A stretch of 64,000 nt of DNA from the NCBI GenBank assembly GCA_949710005.1, contig OX453279.1, forward strand, positions 17,316,918-17,380,917. The letters run 5' to 3'. A model generated the notes under the pieces. That model saw nothing but the letters and a program-made list of their open reading frames with translations, made no database searches and had not been told where the DNA came from. Positions 1 through 10,434 of the stretch are shown here, piece by piece; positions within the stretch are counted from its first letter, which is position 1; each line of letters starts with the position of its first letter. The stretch comes from Ricordea florida (Eukaryota; Cnidaria; Anthozoa; Corallimorpharia; Ricordeidae). The translations under genes were made by a program, and so were the position numbers.

Positions 1-239
1 GTGTGTTTTTACACAACGTACATATAGTTCTCGGTAGCTTTTCTCGCAAATGTCAACTTTTCGTTATGAAACTTCAATGTTTTTGACATTTGGGATGAAG
101 TTTATATTTCTTCGTGGACTAACAAGGTAAGTTTTAAAGAACATTTTACGTTGTAATTATGAATTCATATCTGTAAACACGCTTTGTCCGTGTTTCAGGC
201 CTGCACAAGAGAACGATCGAGAGAGCAGATTCACATTTA

Positions 240-490
240 AATCATAGCGAACTTTGCTCGAAAAGACTCGAATCTTCGCACGAAAGTTCGTGAATTATCG
301 CTTGAAAGTTCGCGGCGAATTACCGCACACAGCGAAAAACTGCCCGAAAGTTCACGCATATCGAAACAATAGACGTCGCGAAAATGCGGCGAAATGTTGC
401 GAATTGTCGAAGAGATTTCGTTTCAAGCGAAATTTCCTTGAAAAGCCACGAAAAGCGCGAATTTCTTCGAAATTCGTTTGCATTACTTTT
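240..490. repeat. CGAA/TTCG-rich segment
   Basis: About 250 bases are unusually dense in the word cgaa and its complement ttcg (more than twenty occurrences by eye, often as gcgaa, cgaaag or tcgaaa), in a window that is otherwise CpG-poor. It reads as an open frame on the plus strand, but the residues (many K, R, F) look like a by-product of the word bias. I see no ATG context, splice site or domain that supports a gene. It may be a short satellite or an unmethylated 5' region. Confidence 0.3.
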
Positions 491-822
491 TCACAATACT
501 GTACTTCCTGGCTGTACTGCTCACTTCTTGCTACTTTCTATTGCACTGTGGTTCCTGCTTCCTTCTACTTTTTTGTTTGCAAAATATTGACAGGGGTCTC
601 ATAAGATTTGTAGCAGAAGGTCATCAGGAGAAAGCACCATGCATATGGGTGCATGTAAATGAAATGAAAACTTTATTGTATGTGTCAAAGCCTTGTAAAT
701 ACACTTGCTTTGAAAGCCCAGGGTTAAAAATACTCATGGCATCTGCCGGTCAGTTTGCCGTGCCCAGCCCTTACTTTGTGACCTTATACTAATTTAATAT
801 ATTTACCTCGTTGTTCAATCAG

Positions 823-932
823 CTGCCCTGGAAAGATATTTTCTTTCATTGTATGGAAGCCAAAGACTGAAACATGCTGCCAAATATGAGGCATTTAAAA
901 GGAGGACACGAAAGAATGGCCGCCAAAGAGAG
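823..932 (+). CDS. Candidate internal exon of an unknown spliced gene
   Basis: Open for 36 codons between a good acceptor (ttcaatcag, 814-822) and a good donor (gagag then gtaatt at 933). The peptide starts ALERYFLSLYG and ends KNGRQRE, and is basic in its second half (lysine/arginine-rich, possible nuclear signal). It ends in phase 0 and joins in frame to the exon at 1902. I do not recognise the family with certainty. From memory, cnidarian genomes carry many copies of a protein with a similar basic stretch followed by an SSEES-type acidic motif like the one at 2177. No start exon was found upstream, so the gene may be partial. Confidence 0.4.
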
Positions 933-1023
933 GTAATTTTTAATTACTACTTTCTGTAGCCCTTTAAATATAATCTGATTATTTTGAGTATACATGTAAA
1001 AGTGCATGCCGGTGTGTCAAGGC

Positions 1024-1155
1024 AGTTACTTAATGGTTAGTGCATGATGTACTTACTCTGCATTGAGAGGCCAGTTAAGGCTTAGCTGGAGCAGGCACGG
1101 TTATATAATACCTTGGGCAAGACAATTCCTCTCTCCACCCAGGTGTCTCAGCACA
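1024..1155 (+). repeat. tRNA-derived SINE fragment, copy 1
   Basis: Begins with an A-box-like stretch (acttaatggttagtgcatg) and carries the SINE tail words ttgggcaagacaattcctc and tctccacccaggtgt. The tail is shared with copy 2 (ttgggcaagacacttt, 1247). No clear B box is visible, so the copy is probably truncated or diverged. Confidence 0.5.
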
Positions 1156-1335
1156 AAATGTAGGTGCAGAGGCTTAAGGTGTGCAAACTGAACTCAAGAT
1201 CAAGCGGTCCAGGTTTAAGCCCCAGCTTGGGCACTGCATTGTGTTCTTGGGCAAGACACTTTACTCTCGCACTCCTTTCATCCAGGTCCACTTGTATTAC
1301 ATTACAATGTGTTTTCAGTTATCAAAGTCTGAAAC
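1156..1335 (+). repeat. tRNA-derived SINE, copy 2
   Basis: A-box-like gtgcagaggcttaaggtgtg is followed about 35 bases later by a B-box-like ggtccaggtttaagcccc (1206-1223). Then comes the conserved SINE body ttcttgggcaagacacttta (1242). The spacing fits a Pol III tRNA-type promoter. This is a relic repeat, not a functional tRNA gene: no cloverleaf can be drawn through the whole. Confidence 0.6.
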
Positions 1336-1512
1336 CCAGTGTCATAATATAGACGTGTAGTCTATATAATACCCCTTACATGGGGTGTATAGACATACTG
1401 TGGGATGAAAGTGTCTTGGCCCTGGGACATGATGTAGAGCCCTGGTCAGGGTTCAAACCTTGACTGCTTGATCTGGAGTCCAACACACTAACTATTAAGC
1501 CATCACATCTGC
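1336..1512 (-). repeat. tRNA-derived SINE, copy 3 (reverse)
   Basis: On the minus strand an A box (tggcttaatagttagtg, near 1500-1484) is followed by ggactccagatcaagcag and a B box ggtttgaaccc (about 1460-1450), then ccagggccaagacactt. It is the same SINE type as the two upstream copies, in inverted orientation. Confidence 0.55.
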
Positions 1513-1901
1513 TACGCACCTAGATGTGCTTAGGGACAGGTCTACTTGTACTGTTATCAAGCAAACTCTGTTGTAAACTTCAAGAAAAGTGACAGTCCAC
1601 AAAAAATGTGACTGTACACATGAAACAAGAACTGAAAGTTCACTCATCTAATGATAAACTTAAAATTTAATTTGAGCTTTGCTGCTCAGGAACCAGGCTT
1701 GAATTAATGTTTTCCACACTTCTTGGTACAATTTTGGAATAAACAGCCAATAGCTCCTTGTAATAACCTTATAACCAAGAAAATATGGTGATATTATAAA
1801 TTATTTAAGCAATAAAATCACAAGAACACCTGTGTACCTATAGGTTTAACTATTACGGCTAGCATGTTAGCATCTACTCATACTGTGCTTTTGTTTATTA
1901 G

Positions 1902-1960
1902 AAGTTAACAAGGAGAACATCTTCTCTGGAGTTGGTTGATTGGGACTGTGGTGATGGCCG
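1902..1960 (+). CDS. Candidate exon following 823-932
   Basis: Follows an acceptor (tttgtttattag) and precedes a donor (gatggccg then gtaaaa at 1961). It reads KLTRRTSSLELVDWDCGDG in the phase left by the exon at 823-932, so the two join without a stop. It ends in phase 2, which does not match the frame of the SSEES segment at 2165, so an exon is missing, the third block is broken, or the donor is elsewhere. Function unknown. Confidence 0.3.
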
Positions 1961-2164
1961 GTAAAACACACGGATTTAACACGGATTAAACTCTTCTAAA
2001 CTCTTTTAATCCACTGCACAACACGCCATGCTTACAACAACCCGAGATTCTTTTCGAACTTATAGTACATCATGTATACTATCACGAAATGTCTCAAGAG
2101 AACTAACAGCTAAACACTACAAGGACAACCATCAAAAAGGGAAAGCGGCCGAGGCCTTTAGTTA

Positions 2165-2418
2165 ATGCTGGAGGCAATGAGTAGCGAGGAAAGTACATAT
2201 GAAGAGGACGGCAATGGACACAGGATGCTCACCCAATACCGTGTGAGAAGGTTAACATGGGAGAGCTGGGATCTCAAAAAGATAAAAAAAAATTAGACAA
2301 AGTTTATCGAAAGAGGCTCACAAAGAGGGCCAAAGATAGAGTTATTAAAAGGGTCGATGCCACTGAGCCATCTCACCGTGAGGCACCAGACGACATCCCA
2401 GAGTGGGCCTTAAACTAA
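2165..2418 (+). pseudogene. Unknown acidic/basic C-terminal segment with poly-A frameshift
   Basis: From the ATG at 2165 (or 2177) one frame reads an acidic serine patch (MSSEESTYEEDG) and then a basic stretch with RYRVRRLTWES, ending at a TAG in the A-run at 2284-2292. The shifted frame continues as a lysine/arginine-rich tail (KRLTKRAKDRVIKRV) ending REAPDDIPEWALN at a TAA (2416-2418). Continuity of character across the nine-A run points to a one-base slip. I recall this acidic-then-basic C-terminus as a dispersed cnidarian family of unknown function, perhaps transposon-borne. It may be the last exon of the gene starting at or before 823. Confidence 0.45.
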
Positions 2419-3884
2419 AGACCTATAATAATTTGAGGAACCTTGTTCCATGAGTCAAATGAGTCTATGAGTCTTTAGAAGACTCACGTTACTTGTGGTT
2501 TAATCCATTCTGGTTTGCTAATGGTTAGTGGTACTCAGTTGTGGTTTGTTCCACTTTGGGTTGTTTACACAGTTAGTTCCACTTGTATTGCATTACACTG
2601 TGTTTCGCTTGTGATTAGCCTTATTTGTTGGTAAGGGCAGCACTGTTGTAGAATGTGACTCATTGACTCACTTGACTCATGAAAACTTTACTCTCTATTA
2701 ATTATCAATTACATTACAAAGTCTATCAAAAGTATTAAGCTTAGAATGGTTTTTGACTGACTCAAAGAAATTCACATGGCTTGTTGGACCCTTGTTGGTG
2801 TTTTACTATGCTCAGTAGTTGGTGATGTTGGTACACTCTCTTAAAACAATTAAAAACAACAAACATTATTGGCTTGTAGGGTCCACATTTTCTTTTAATT
2901 TTATGCCAGTGACATTGCAATTGGCCTCTTGAATATTATGCGTCCTTTTTATTTTGCCAGAATGACGAGTTTGGTGCAGCTTTCATGACACTGAGTTGAA
3001 AACCATTCTATCACAAAATAATTATTGTTTTTGTAGTTATAATAGTACACTCAACAACATATTCTGGATTCAACTGATTAGAGGAGGACCAGGTACATCT
3101 GATATTATTAATCTCAAACTGTACCCCAGGAGTTTTTTTACTTTTCTTTCTGAAGTATTAATTATGCAAAGTTTTTTTTTACGAAGGATGTTTATCCCAA
3201 CAGATTTTTGTGATTGACTCAAAGGTTTTCAAAAAATTCAGAACTTGACCTAAAATATTTGTCTTCAGTGTTTTAAAGTTGACTCAAATCTTACAAATCA
3301 TTTTGAAGGGAAGCATGCTTGTAATTTTATTGATTATGCAAAATATATAAATGCCCACACCCTCATACAATTTATGACTAGCATGCATATGCTCACATGG
3401 TAGTTTGGAAGTTCTCAAAGGTTTTATAAACAGACAGTTGATGCTTAAGAAGTCTTTATTAATTAATTAATTTTTTATTTATTATTGAAATGTAGTCTTC
3501 TGCAATGAAATTATTTTTCATGCATATATGCCCTAATCATCTACTAGTATATACATTTGAAAGGAATCAAACAAAATAAAATATAATAAATATATTAGGT
3601 ACACACCAAAGCACCTTATAATAAGACTGTACAAATTTAATTGTATATTATAAAAGTTAAGAGGAAAAATATTCTTGGTCTATTCCGTCTATTACATAAT
3701 GTTTGACCATTAAGTAGTATCTCAGGTTATTACACTTTTTCTTTTTTCGAAAATAATTTGTACATTTACTTGTACATATTAAAAAAAAATAAATAGATTT
3801 TAAAAAGAATTTTGTGTGTTTCACAGTCAATATTTATATACCCAACCAGAACAGATTCCAGGGATCATCCCTTTCCAAATTATC
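2419..3884. other. No gene seen
   Basis: AT-rich intergenic or intronic sequence. The only longer open stretch (2996-3217) lacks splice signals, biased codons or motifs, and I do not treat it as coding. 3450-3830 is very AT-rich with short A/T runs. Confidence 0.6.
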
Positions 3885-4470
3885 AAGATCATCAAAAGGG
3901 GAAATTAAACGTCCATTGTACCTTTTAATGGGAACTAAAGATACATTAAAGGCAAATTAAAGATAGTCAGCCTTTTATGGGAGATTAAAAGGCAAATTAA
4001 AGATCTGTTGGCCTCTGAAGTGGCAAATTAAAGATCCATTGAGCCTTTTGTGGTGAACTAAAGAAACGTGAAAGGCCAATTTCTGATCATTTGAACCTTT
4101 CATGAGGCCTTAAAGAAAGAAAAAAGCCAAAATAAAGATGGCACAACCTTTCAGAAACATTAAGCAGTGATAAAAGGCAAATTAAAGGTTCCCCTAAAGA
4201 ATTTTTATGGAGCATTAAAGGTACACTAAAGACGACAAACGACTACTTAAATGTGTGTTTAATGCACTTTAATAGTGCCATTTAAAGGCTATGAAATGCG
4301 CCTTTAGGTAAGCTCTAATATTATTATTAAAGCTGTAACTAAATAGTTCATAAAGTACACTTTAATTGACATACAAAAGACAATTAAAGGTACATTTTAG
4401 GTCTTTAGTCGATAAATAAAATATATATTAAATACTTCTTTTGTGTACCTTTTATTGACCTTTAAGGCAA
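3885..4470. repeat. TTAAAG-rich degenerate tandem repeat
   Basis: A loosely repeated unit of roughly 55-70 bases: aaaggcaaattaaagat recurs (about 3947, 3990, 4023, with a weaker copy near 4174), usually followed by a gcctttt-type word and atgggag/atgaggc. The words ttaaag, ctaaag and ctttaat occur dozens of times. Both strand versions are present, so local hairpins are possible. No reading frame survives. It resembles a decayed minisatellite or a MITE built from short repeats. Confidence 0.55.
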
Positions 4471-5164
4471 ATGAAAGCCGTTATTTCGTCCCGTTTGAAT
4501 GATCGAACAGAATGAAACGTCTTGATTTGCTGTTCCTTCATTTAATCCTGCGTTTGAGTTCTTCCTTTATTTTCGAATTCCTTGTTTTCTTAAGGCAGCT
4601 TGCCAAATGAAGCAATGTCCTTTGCCATTGAAATCGTTAACTTGTGAAGGTAGCAAGCACAAAATTTAATTTACATTTAATGTATGTAGTAATTGACAAA
4701 CCTAAGCAAACTCGTATGATGCAAAGCAAACGAATTTACTTCCGTTAACTGGGAATTGCATATAATTATTCGCCCGCTACTATACGATAAAATTTAATAC
4801 TATATTTGTTTCCATTGTCCATAAAACGTTTTACTACCCAGGGAGAACAAACGTTGTCACACAAAAAGTGATGCCGACATGTTCATTTCATGGCTCCACA
4901 TTATTAAAGGCGCGACAAAGAAAGGTGATTGTCGGCACGCGTTTAAACAAACATTCGTAGCACAAAATTTTACAATACCGGAATATTCGACGCATCAGTG
5001 AAATATTCTTAGCTAGCACCGCCCTGAGTTAAAGAGTATATTCCCGTTTCAAGCGATTTCTTAGACTCAGTAGATCCTGAGATATCGATTTTTTTTGAGA
5101 ACAGATTTTTACAAGAGCCATTATTCTCAATGAAACAGCGAAAACAATGGTTGTGAAAACTTAC
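4471..5164. other. No gene seen
   Basis: AT-rich sequence with no convincing frame, repeat or splice pair. Confidence 0.55.
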
Positions 5165-5330
5165 TAATTGCACGTAAAAGGATACCATGTCAACAGAAAC
5201 AAAAGATGAAGTTTTTACTTGATTGAAAACGTTATAAACAGGTAACTGACGACAATTTAAATTTTTCCGATCATTTACGATAAGTGTAGCCACTCGTAGT
5301 TTTGAAAAATTAAAACTATTTATTTTAAAA
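5165..5330 (-). CDS. Weak candidate exon, unknown
   Basis: On the minus strand an open frame of about 50 codons (containing RVATLIVNDRKNLNCRQLPV) ends at a good donor (caatta then gtaagt at 5164). No ATG precedes it in frame; a possible acceptor (ataaatag) lies near 5320. Codon use is unremarkable and I do not recognise the peptide. It could be an internal exon of a minus-strand gene, or chance. Confidence 0.2.
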
Positions 5331-5731
5331 CTGCAGTTGTTTTGGGGTGTGGGTTATCCGCCAGTGCGGGTAATCTGTTTAAAGTTTTTTCACGCTATTG
5401 AAAAAATTGACTGATGCGGGTAAACGACCGGAAATTACGGTAACTAAAGCAATTATTTATCTATTAAATAAATACAACAAAGCCTTGCTGAATACAAATA
5501 TTAAAAGTCAAAACACCGAGTTTATTTACTGTAGAGTTCCAGGAATCGCTTGAAATATTCTGAGAAACGTATAAACTGCCTAACTGTTCTTGGTTTGAAT
5601 TACTAATAAGTGTGGTTATTTCACAGGAAGAATCTGATGAAACCTACATACATATCAAGAATTGCCGATGCAATCTAAAAAAATAGTAATGCTAATTTAC
5701 AATGCGAAAAAGACAGACAAATAGTGCTATC

Positions 5732-7237
5732 TCAGTGTTTTCCAAATGAACTAGTTTTCTTAAGTCTATGAATAAGCGTCCTCCTCTTCCCTCTACATTT
5801 GGTGTTAATGCGCACGGCTATCTGATTCCATTGCTCACTAAAACATGGCGAGTCAAACTTTCTTTGTAATACAGACACAAGGAAGCCTAATTTCATACTG
5901 TCCAACTGCTGGAAACCTTTAGTTCCTGACGTGTTGCACCTCGCCATCTCGTCGTTCGTGAAGAGAACATCAACACAAGCAAGCGCGGCCGTAGACATGT
6001 CGCAAGCTGTCGCTACAATTGCAGTTACTTTGGTTCGCTGCTCATCCATTGGACCATGGCTGCTTGACGCTAATGGATTAACGTCTTGATCAACAGACTG
6101 TAGGGGTGGTCTTGATGGAGCCATTTGGGGTGGAGACACAGGCGACAGGTTCTCTCTGGAAGTAGCTGTTTCCTGGGGAGTCTGGACAGTGGGGCTGCTA
6201 CAAAAACCCATCAGAGATGCGACTGTTTCTGAATCCAGTGTTGGGAAGTCAGAATCGTCATCAAATGACGGCAAAGCAGCAGGCTTCGGCTCATGGCAAT
6301 GGAGACACTTTAGTGCTGTCAACTGCTTAACTACGTCTGTCAGGTTCAATATCTGCTGTCGTAACCCGGTCGTCAAGTCGTAGTGGTCGGTCTGTACTGA
6401 TACATCAGCTGTAGAGCATGAACTTGTACTGATGTGGCACTGTACTGATGTGGCACTGGTTCCGTTCCTCAAGAAATTCAGCCAACAACTGCACCTGCAG
6501 TTAACACTACTGTCAGTGTACATCTTTAGCACACATAACAAGCCTACAGCTAGCCCTCGACATCAAATTTCAATCGAAAGTGTGTTCTGACTCTTTATTT
6601 TACTTATTTAGACACTATAGGACACCTCAGCTGAAGAAATCTTATCTTAAGAGAATTATTTTTCCTAAGCATCAGGAAATTCTTCTAAAACTAAAAGTGG
6701 CCATTATATGTTGCATCCGCTATTGTCAATACCTGCCACTTTATCAAAATTTAGGTTGCCGTAAACGAAATTAGCTAAAACGTTAGCAAACAGGACGCAG
6801 GTGAAACGAAACGATGACAATTTAAGACTCATTTACTCACCTCATCTTTATCAGCATGTTCCGTTCTTTTCGTTTTAGGTAAGGCAGGATTGTCTTCAAT
6901 TGAACATTGTCGCTTGCTCTGTGGCTTCAAAGGAGAGCATTCGTTGAAAAGGTGAGCGTTTGCCGGATCGTCCACGAACAGTTTCTCTTGTTGATTAAGA
7001 TAGGAGATGTCATCTGGAAAGAAATCAAACGAAAAATTATTGTCATTCGCACATCTAATGACAGTATAGATTTTAATAACAGATCCAAAGGAACTTACCA
7101 TGGGTTGCAATAACCATTTCTTCCAGTAATTTGCCACTGTTTCTTATGGTGACGGTTGAAGAAATCGACGGCGCAAGGTCAGAGCTGAAGTAAACCAGGC
7201 ACAGCTTTGGTACTTTCGTAAGATTTCGGAGAGCCAT
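5732..7237 (-). CDS. BEN-like domain protein, three exons (predicted)
   Basis: I predict exons 7237-7099, 7013-6841 and about 6523-5732. The ATG at 7237 opens MALRNLTKVPK. Exon 1 ends at cccatg|gtaagt in phase 1, and exon 2 follows a strong acceptor (gatttctttccag). It ends at gatgag|gtgagt in phase 0. The exon 3 acceptor (gtgctaaag before the ATG at 6523) is weak and may be wrong. The product would be about 367 aa. The middle is low-complexity and Ser/Pro-rich, with a short leucine-rich helix (LRQQILNLTDVVKQL). The C-terminal about 90 residues resemble a BEN domain: VLFTNDEMARCNTSGT, then LDSMKLGFLVSVLQRKF and a basic end INTKCRGKRR. BEN domains bind DNA or chromatin proteins in repression, so a nuclear regulatory role is the inference. 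It could be a transposon-borne or retained pseudogene copy, but no internal break is visible. Confidence 0.55.
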
Positions 7238-7759
7238 GATCAGATCGCGTAATCGGATAATGAGGTAACAACTTTAGAAAGTACCACTTCTTAAATAGCT
7301 GCGGATATTGTTCCTGGCCAATAACAAACTAAACTATAAATAATGGATTTGTTTATGGGTAGATGAGAAAAGATCGCACCTTTCCCTTAACAATGGTCTG
7401 TAAATAAGACTTCGATGTGCGGACAACTTTTGTTCACAACTCGCGGAAAAAGAAAACACCAAACAACCAAAAAGAAAATGAGATGTTTTGAATCCCCTTC
7501 ATGTTATAGTGACAGAAAAAATACTATACGCCACAAGAAAGATCTAGGAAAACGTTTTGCAAATTTTTGAATCACACTAATTACAAGAGAGGATAAAGGG
7601 GCTAATTAAACAAAAATCAACGTTGCCGCGCATCATTTATTATTATAATATGCTATTCTCTACAATTTACTTTTTCCTATGATTCCGACGTTACTAATCG
7701 TGTCGCTTTCGGTCAGACCACGTGGCTCACAAGCCCGAGTAAATCGAGCCGAGAGTTTT
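7238..7759. other. 5' flank of the BEN-like gene; no other gene seen
   Basis: Upstream of the minus-strand ATG at 7237. No clear TATA box; the start context is ctgatcATGg. Otherwise unremarkable AT-rich sequence. Confidence 0.5.
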
Positions 7760-7761
7760 TA

Positions 7762-7818
<57 letters not shown>

Positions 7819-7850
7819 ATATATATATTTATATATATATCTATATTTTA
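7760..7850. repeat. (TA)n microsatellite
   Basis: Near-perfect TA dinucleotide array (about 7771-7810) with gtgtgtgt interruption and tatatttatata degenerate tail. Likely polymorphic in length. Confidence 0.9.
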
Positions 7851-9231
7851 AAGGTGTCCGTTCGCAGGCCAGGTTACCTGGCAACATTACTCCATGTGAA
7901 TGTCCGCCATTACGAGTTCCTTGAATGATGTTTTGAAAATAATGTGAATTTTGTGGGAACCGATTTCACTCTTCTTGGAAGTACATCTTAGCAAAAAGAT
8001 CTCCGACATATACAAGAAAGAGTGGCGAGAGATCGTCGTCGAGTAAGTTCGAATGCCGCAAAAATTGACACACGGGAAGCGGCGACTCAAAGTAGAGATT
8101 GAGAAATGATGGTAGGGACAATAACAAGAGAGATCGCAGCTAAGACAACAAAAAAAAGCAAAGGAATCGGCAAGGAAAAGGACCAGGAATATCATCAAGT
8201 TACCATCAAGTTAGATTGGAAATTGAACTTGTTATCGATAGAAACAAAGACTCGTTTTAGGTACACAGAACATGAGCGAGCGATTACATAACGAAATTGG
8301 CGAACAAAATTTAGCAAAATGAGTCAGAACGGAAAACGAGTAGGAACGACTTCCAGCATACAGACAGAATCAGAAGACGAACGACAAAACAGATTGCCTT
8401 ATCGTCGTGAAAAAAGTGCCAGGAAAGGGGAAACAGAAAGCAACCGCAAAGAAATGAAAGATGACAGTCATGTAGTGTAACACTGCAACGAGAATGCAAG
8501 TTGGTATTTTTCGTAATAATACAATTGCCTTCCATTTTAAAGAAATTCCCGATACAGAAGTTGCAGTTGTGATAGGAATTATTTATAATTATGTGATCTG
8601 ATATCATTGCAACAGTTAAAATATATTGTAGATTTGTTTGATGTAGCAGCTATGTTCAGCATTTTTAACAGAAAAGATAGCAAACAATAAGTGACTGGTT
8701 CTGCGATGTTATCAGTGAGCAATGCAATTATTTGATGTTATTATTGACTTCTGAGTAGTATTTCTCTTTGCTATATTTCTTTGCTACATATATGTATTAA
8801 GTAATTAAAAGGCTTCGTTGGGACAGACAAGTTCCATAGCCATTTCAAAATGTGTCTTTACCTTTGAGTTCCATGTATCCCTTGGAATTACTCTCTTAGC
8901 CCCCACCATTTTCTCACAAATGAAAAGTTAAGCCCTACTTTGCAAAATGAAGCATAAAATCTTAACCTTTTTCCTTAATGCTGTTTAATTCACTTTTGTG
9001 ATGTCAAATACAAATATTTAATAACAGCCACAATATACAGTTGACCTTTTACATTGGAAAAACTCTATAAGGGAGAAACTAAAGTTTTTAATGCCAAAAT
9101 TTTTACGATCTTTCTTAGATATTCATTGCAAGGCTGCTGTATGTAATAACAAATCATTGAAGTTTCCTAAATGCCCTATGCTTTCAATCATGATTTTCCA
9201 CACTAACTGTATGGGCAAATGTCTGCATTAG
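7851..9231. other. No gene seen
   Basis: Short open stretches on both strands (about 7887-8607) have no motif, no start support and no splice partners. I regard them as chance. The rest is AT-rich. Confidence 0.55.
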
Positions 9232-9710
9232 CATGATTGCCACAGGTCAGGAAATGGTAAGGGTAAGAAAATTCTTTAAGGTCAGGGAAAAGTCAGGGAA
9301 TTTCAAATAAAGTCAGGAAAAGTTTAAGTATTTGAGAGAAGTCAGGAAAATGTGAAATTTAAGAGTGCTGATTTAATTCTTGGCAATTCAGCGATGGTTT
9401 GGTGTAACCAAGAATGTGACATGAAATGTGTTGGATTGATAGAATTACATGACTGATTAAAAGCTGATCTTGGGTTTCCAAGAAAATCAATCCTTTTTCT
9501 ATGACTTAAGAAACTATAAATGGATGTTCACTGTGTGTGACTTTCTGAAAGCATATTAAATAAATGGGTTAAGGGGTTGGCTGTGAGGAGAGGTTGGAGG
9601 CCATTACCAGGACTAATTTGTGACTTTTCTAATTTAGTTGGTAAGGGAAATTTTACATTTTTCAGGAAAAAGTCAGGGAATTTCAAGATCCTGTGGTTGT
9701 GGCAATCATG
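9232..9710. mobile_element. Candidate MITE with GTCAGGGAAA repeats
   Basis: Bounded by a 13-base inverted repeat, catgattgccaca (9232-9244) and tgtggcaatcatg (9698-9710). Inside the ends are repeated sub-units gtcagggaaaagtcagggaa and gtcaggaaaa in one orientation. Non-coding, about 480 bp. The end repeats and size suit a non-autonomous DNA transposon. I see no certain target-site duplication. Confidence 0.45.
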
Positions 9711-9884
9711 ACTAGATTCTAAGCCTAAAAGAAGAAATGGTATTGTTCAGAGTTGAGTAATTTTTGCCACCTCTGTTACAAACCCTATTCCGAAAGAAAA
9801 CTGTATTGCTTTAAGTAGCAGACGAACCTTTTCCCAGATTAGGACATACACCCCCACCCCATAACAGTATATTATGTTAAAGAT

Positions 9885-9975
9885 AAAAAAAATGATAATA
9901 ATAATATCAATACCAGTAATTAGAATAATAATAATAGCCACAATACAATAATAATCATCATCATAATAAATACAA
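9885..9975. repeat. Imperfect AAT/ATC microsatellite
   Basis: Runs of ataata and atcatcatcataata with interruptions. The minus-strand open frame over it (rich in I, Y, D, F) is a product of the repeat. Confidence 0.75.
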
Positions 9976-10019
9976 GAAATGAGAAAATGAAAAAAGTTAT
10001 AATGATAGAACAATAAGTA

Positions 10020-10434
10020 AATACATAAATTGGGGTTTTATCCCTCAGGAAAAACAATTACAAGTTCTTTAGAAACTAGCTTCGCGAGGTTTTGCGGGAG
10101 TCGTATTTCTAGTAATTATGTTGTTCTAAATGCCGCTTCATTTAACTTTGTTCCGGGATAATGACTTGTTCCAAATGCCGTTCTTTTATTTCAGAAAGGA
10201 AAAACTCACCCGCTGCCGGCGCGATAGAGAAGGATTCACCGAAGTTGTTCTAAGCGTCGCGCTTTGTTGTAAAAAGTAAAAAGTCACACGCTGTACACGC
10301 GATCTGAAAGGATTCTCTTCAGTTCGCTTTTCCCAGGAAAATTAAGTTGTTCTAATTACCACGCCTTTACTTCTAAAAGAAAACATCTCACAAAAAGTAA
10401 AATAAACATGTTCGTTTTACAATTGAGTCTTAAT
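10020..10434. other. 3' flank of the DUF7869-like pseudogene
   Basis: No frame. Short words recur (ttgttctaa at about 10112, 10224, 10345; aaaagtaaaa). These may belong to the end of the element that carries the adjacent gene, but no terminal repeat pair was found. Confidence 0.4.

Noticed and set aside
254..604. Coding ORF
   Set aside because: No splice sites, domains or start context; produced by the CGAA-rich bias.
1902..2418. A single clean gene joining 1902-1960 to 2165-2418
   Set aside because: Exon phases do not match and the last block has a poly-A frameshift; listed as separate pieces.
9747..10013. Membrane protein on the minus strand
   Set aside because: The hydrophobic I/Y/F-rich frame is translated AAT/ATC microsatellite.
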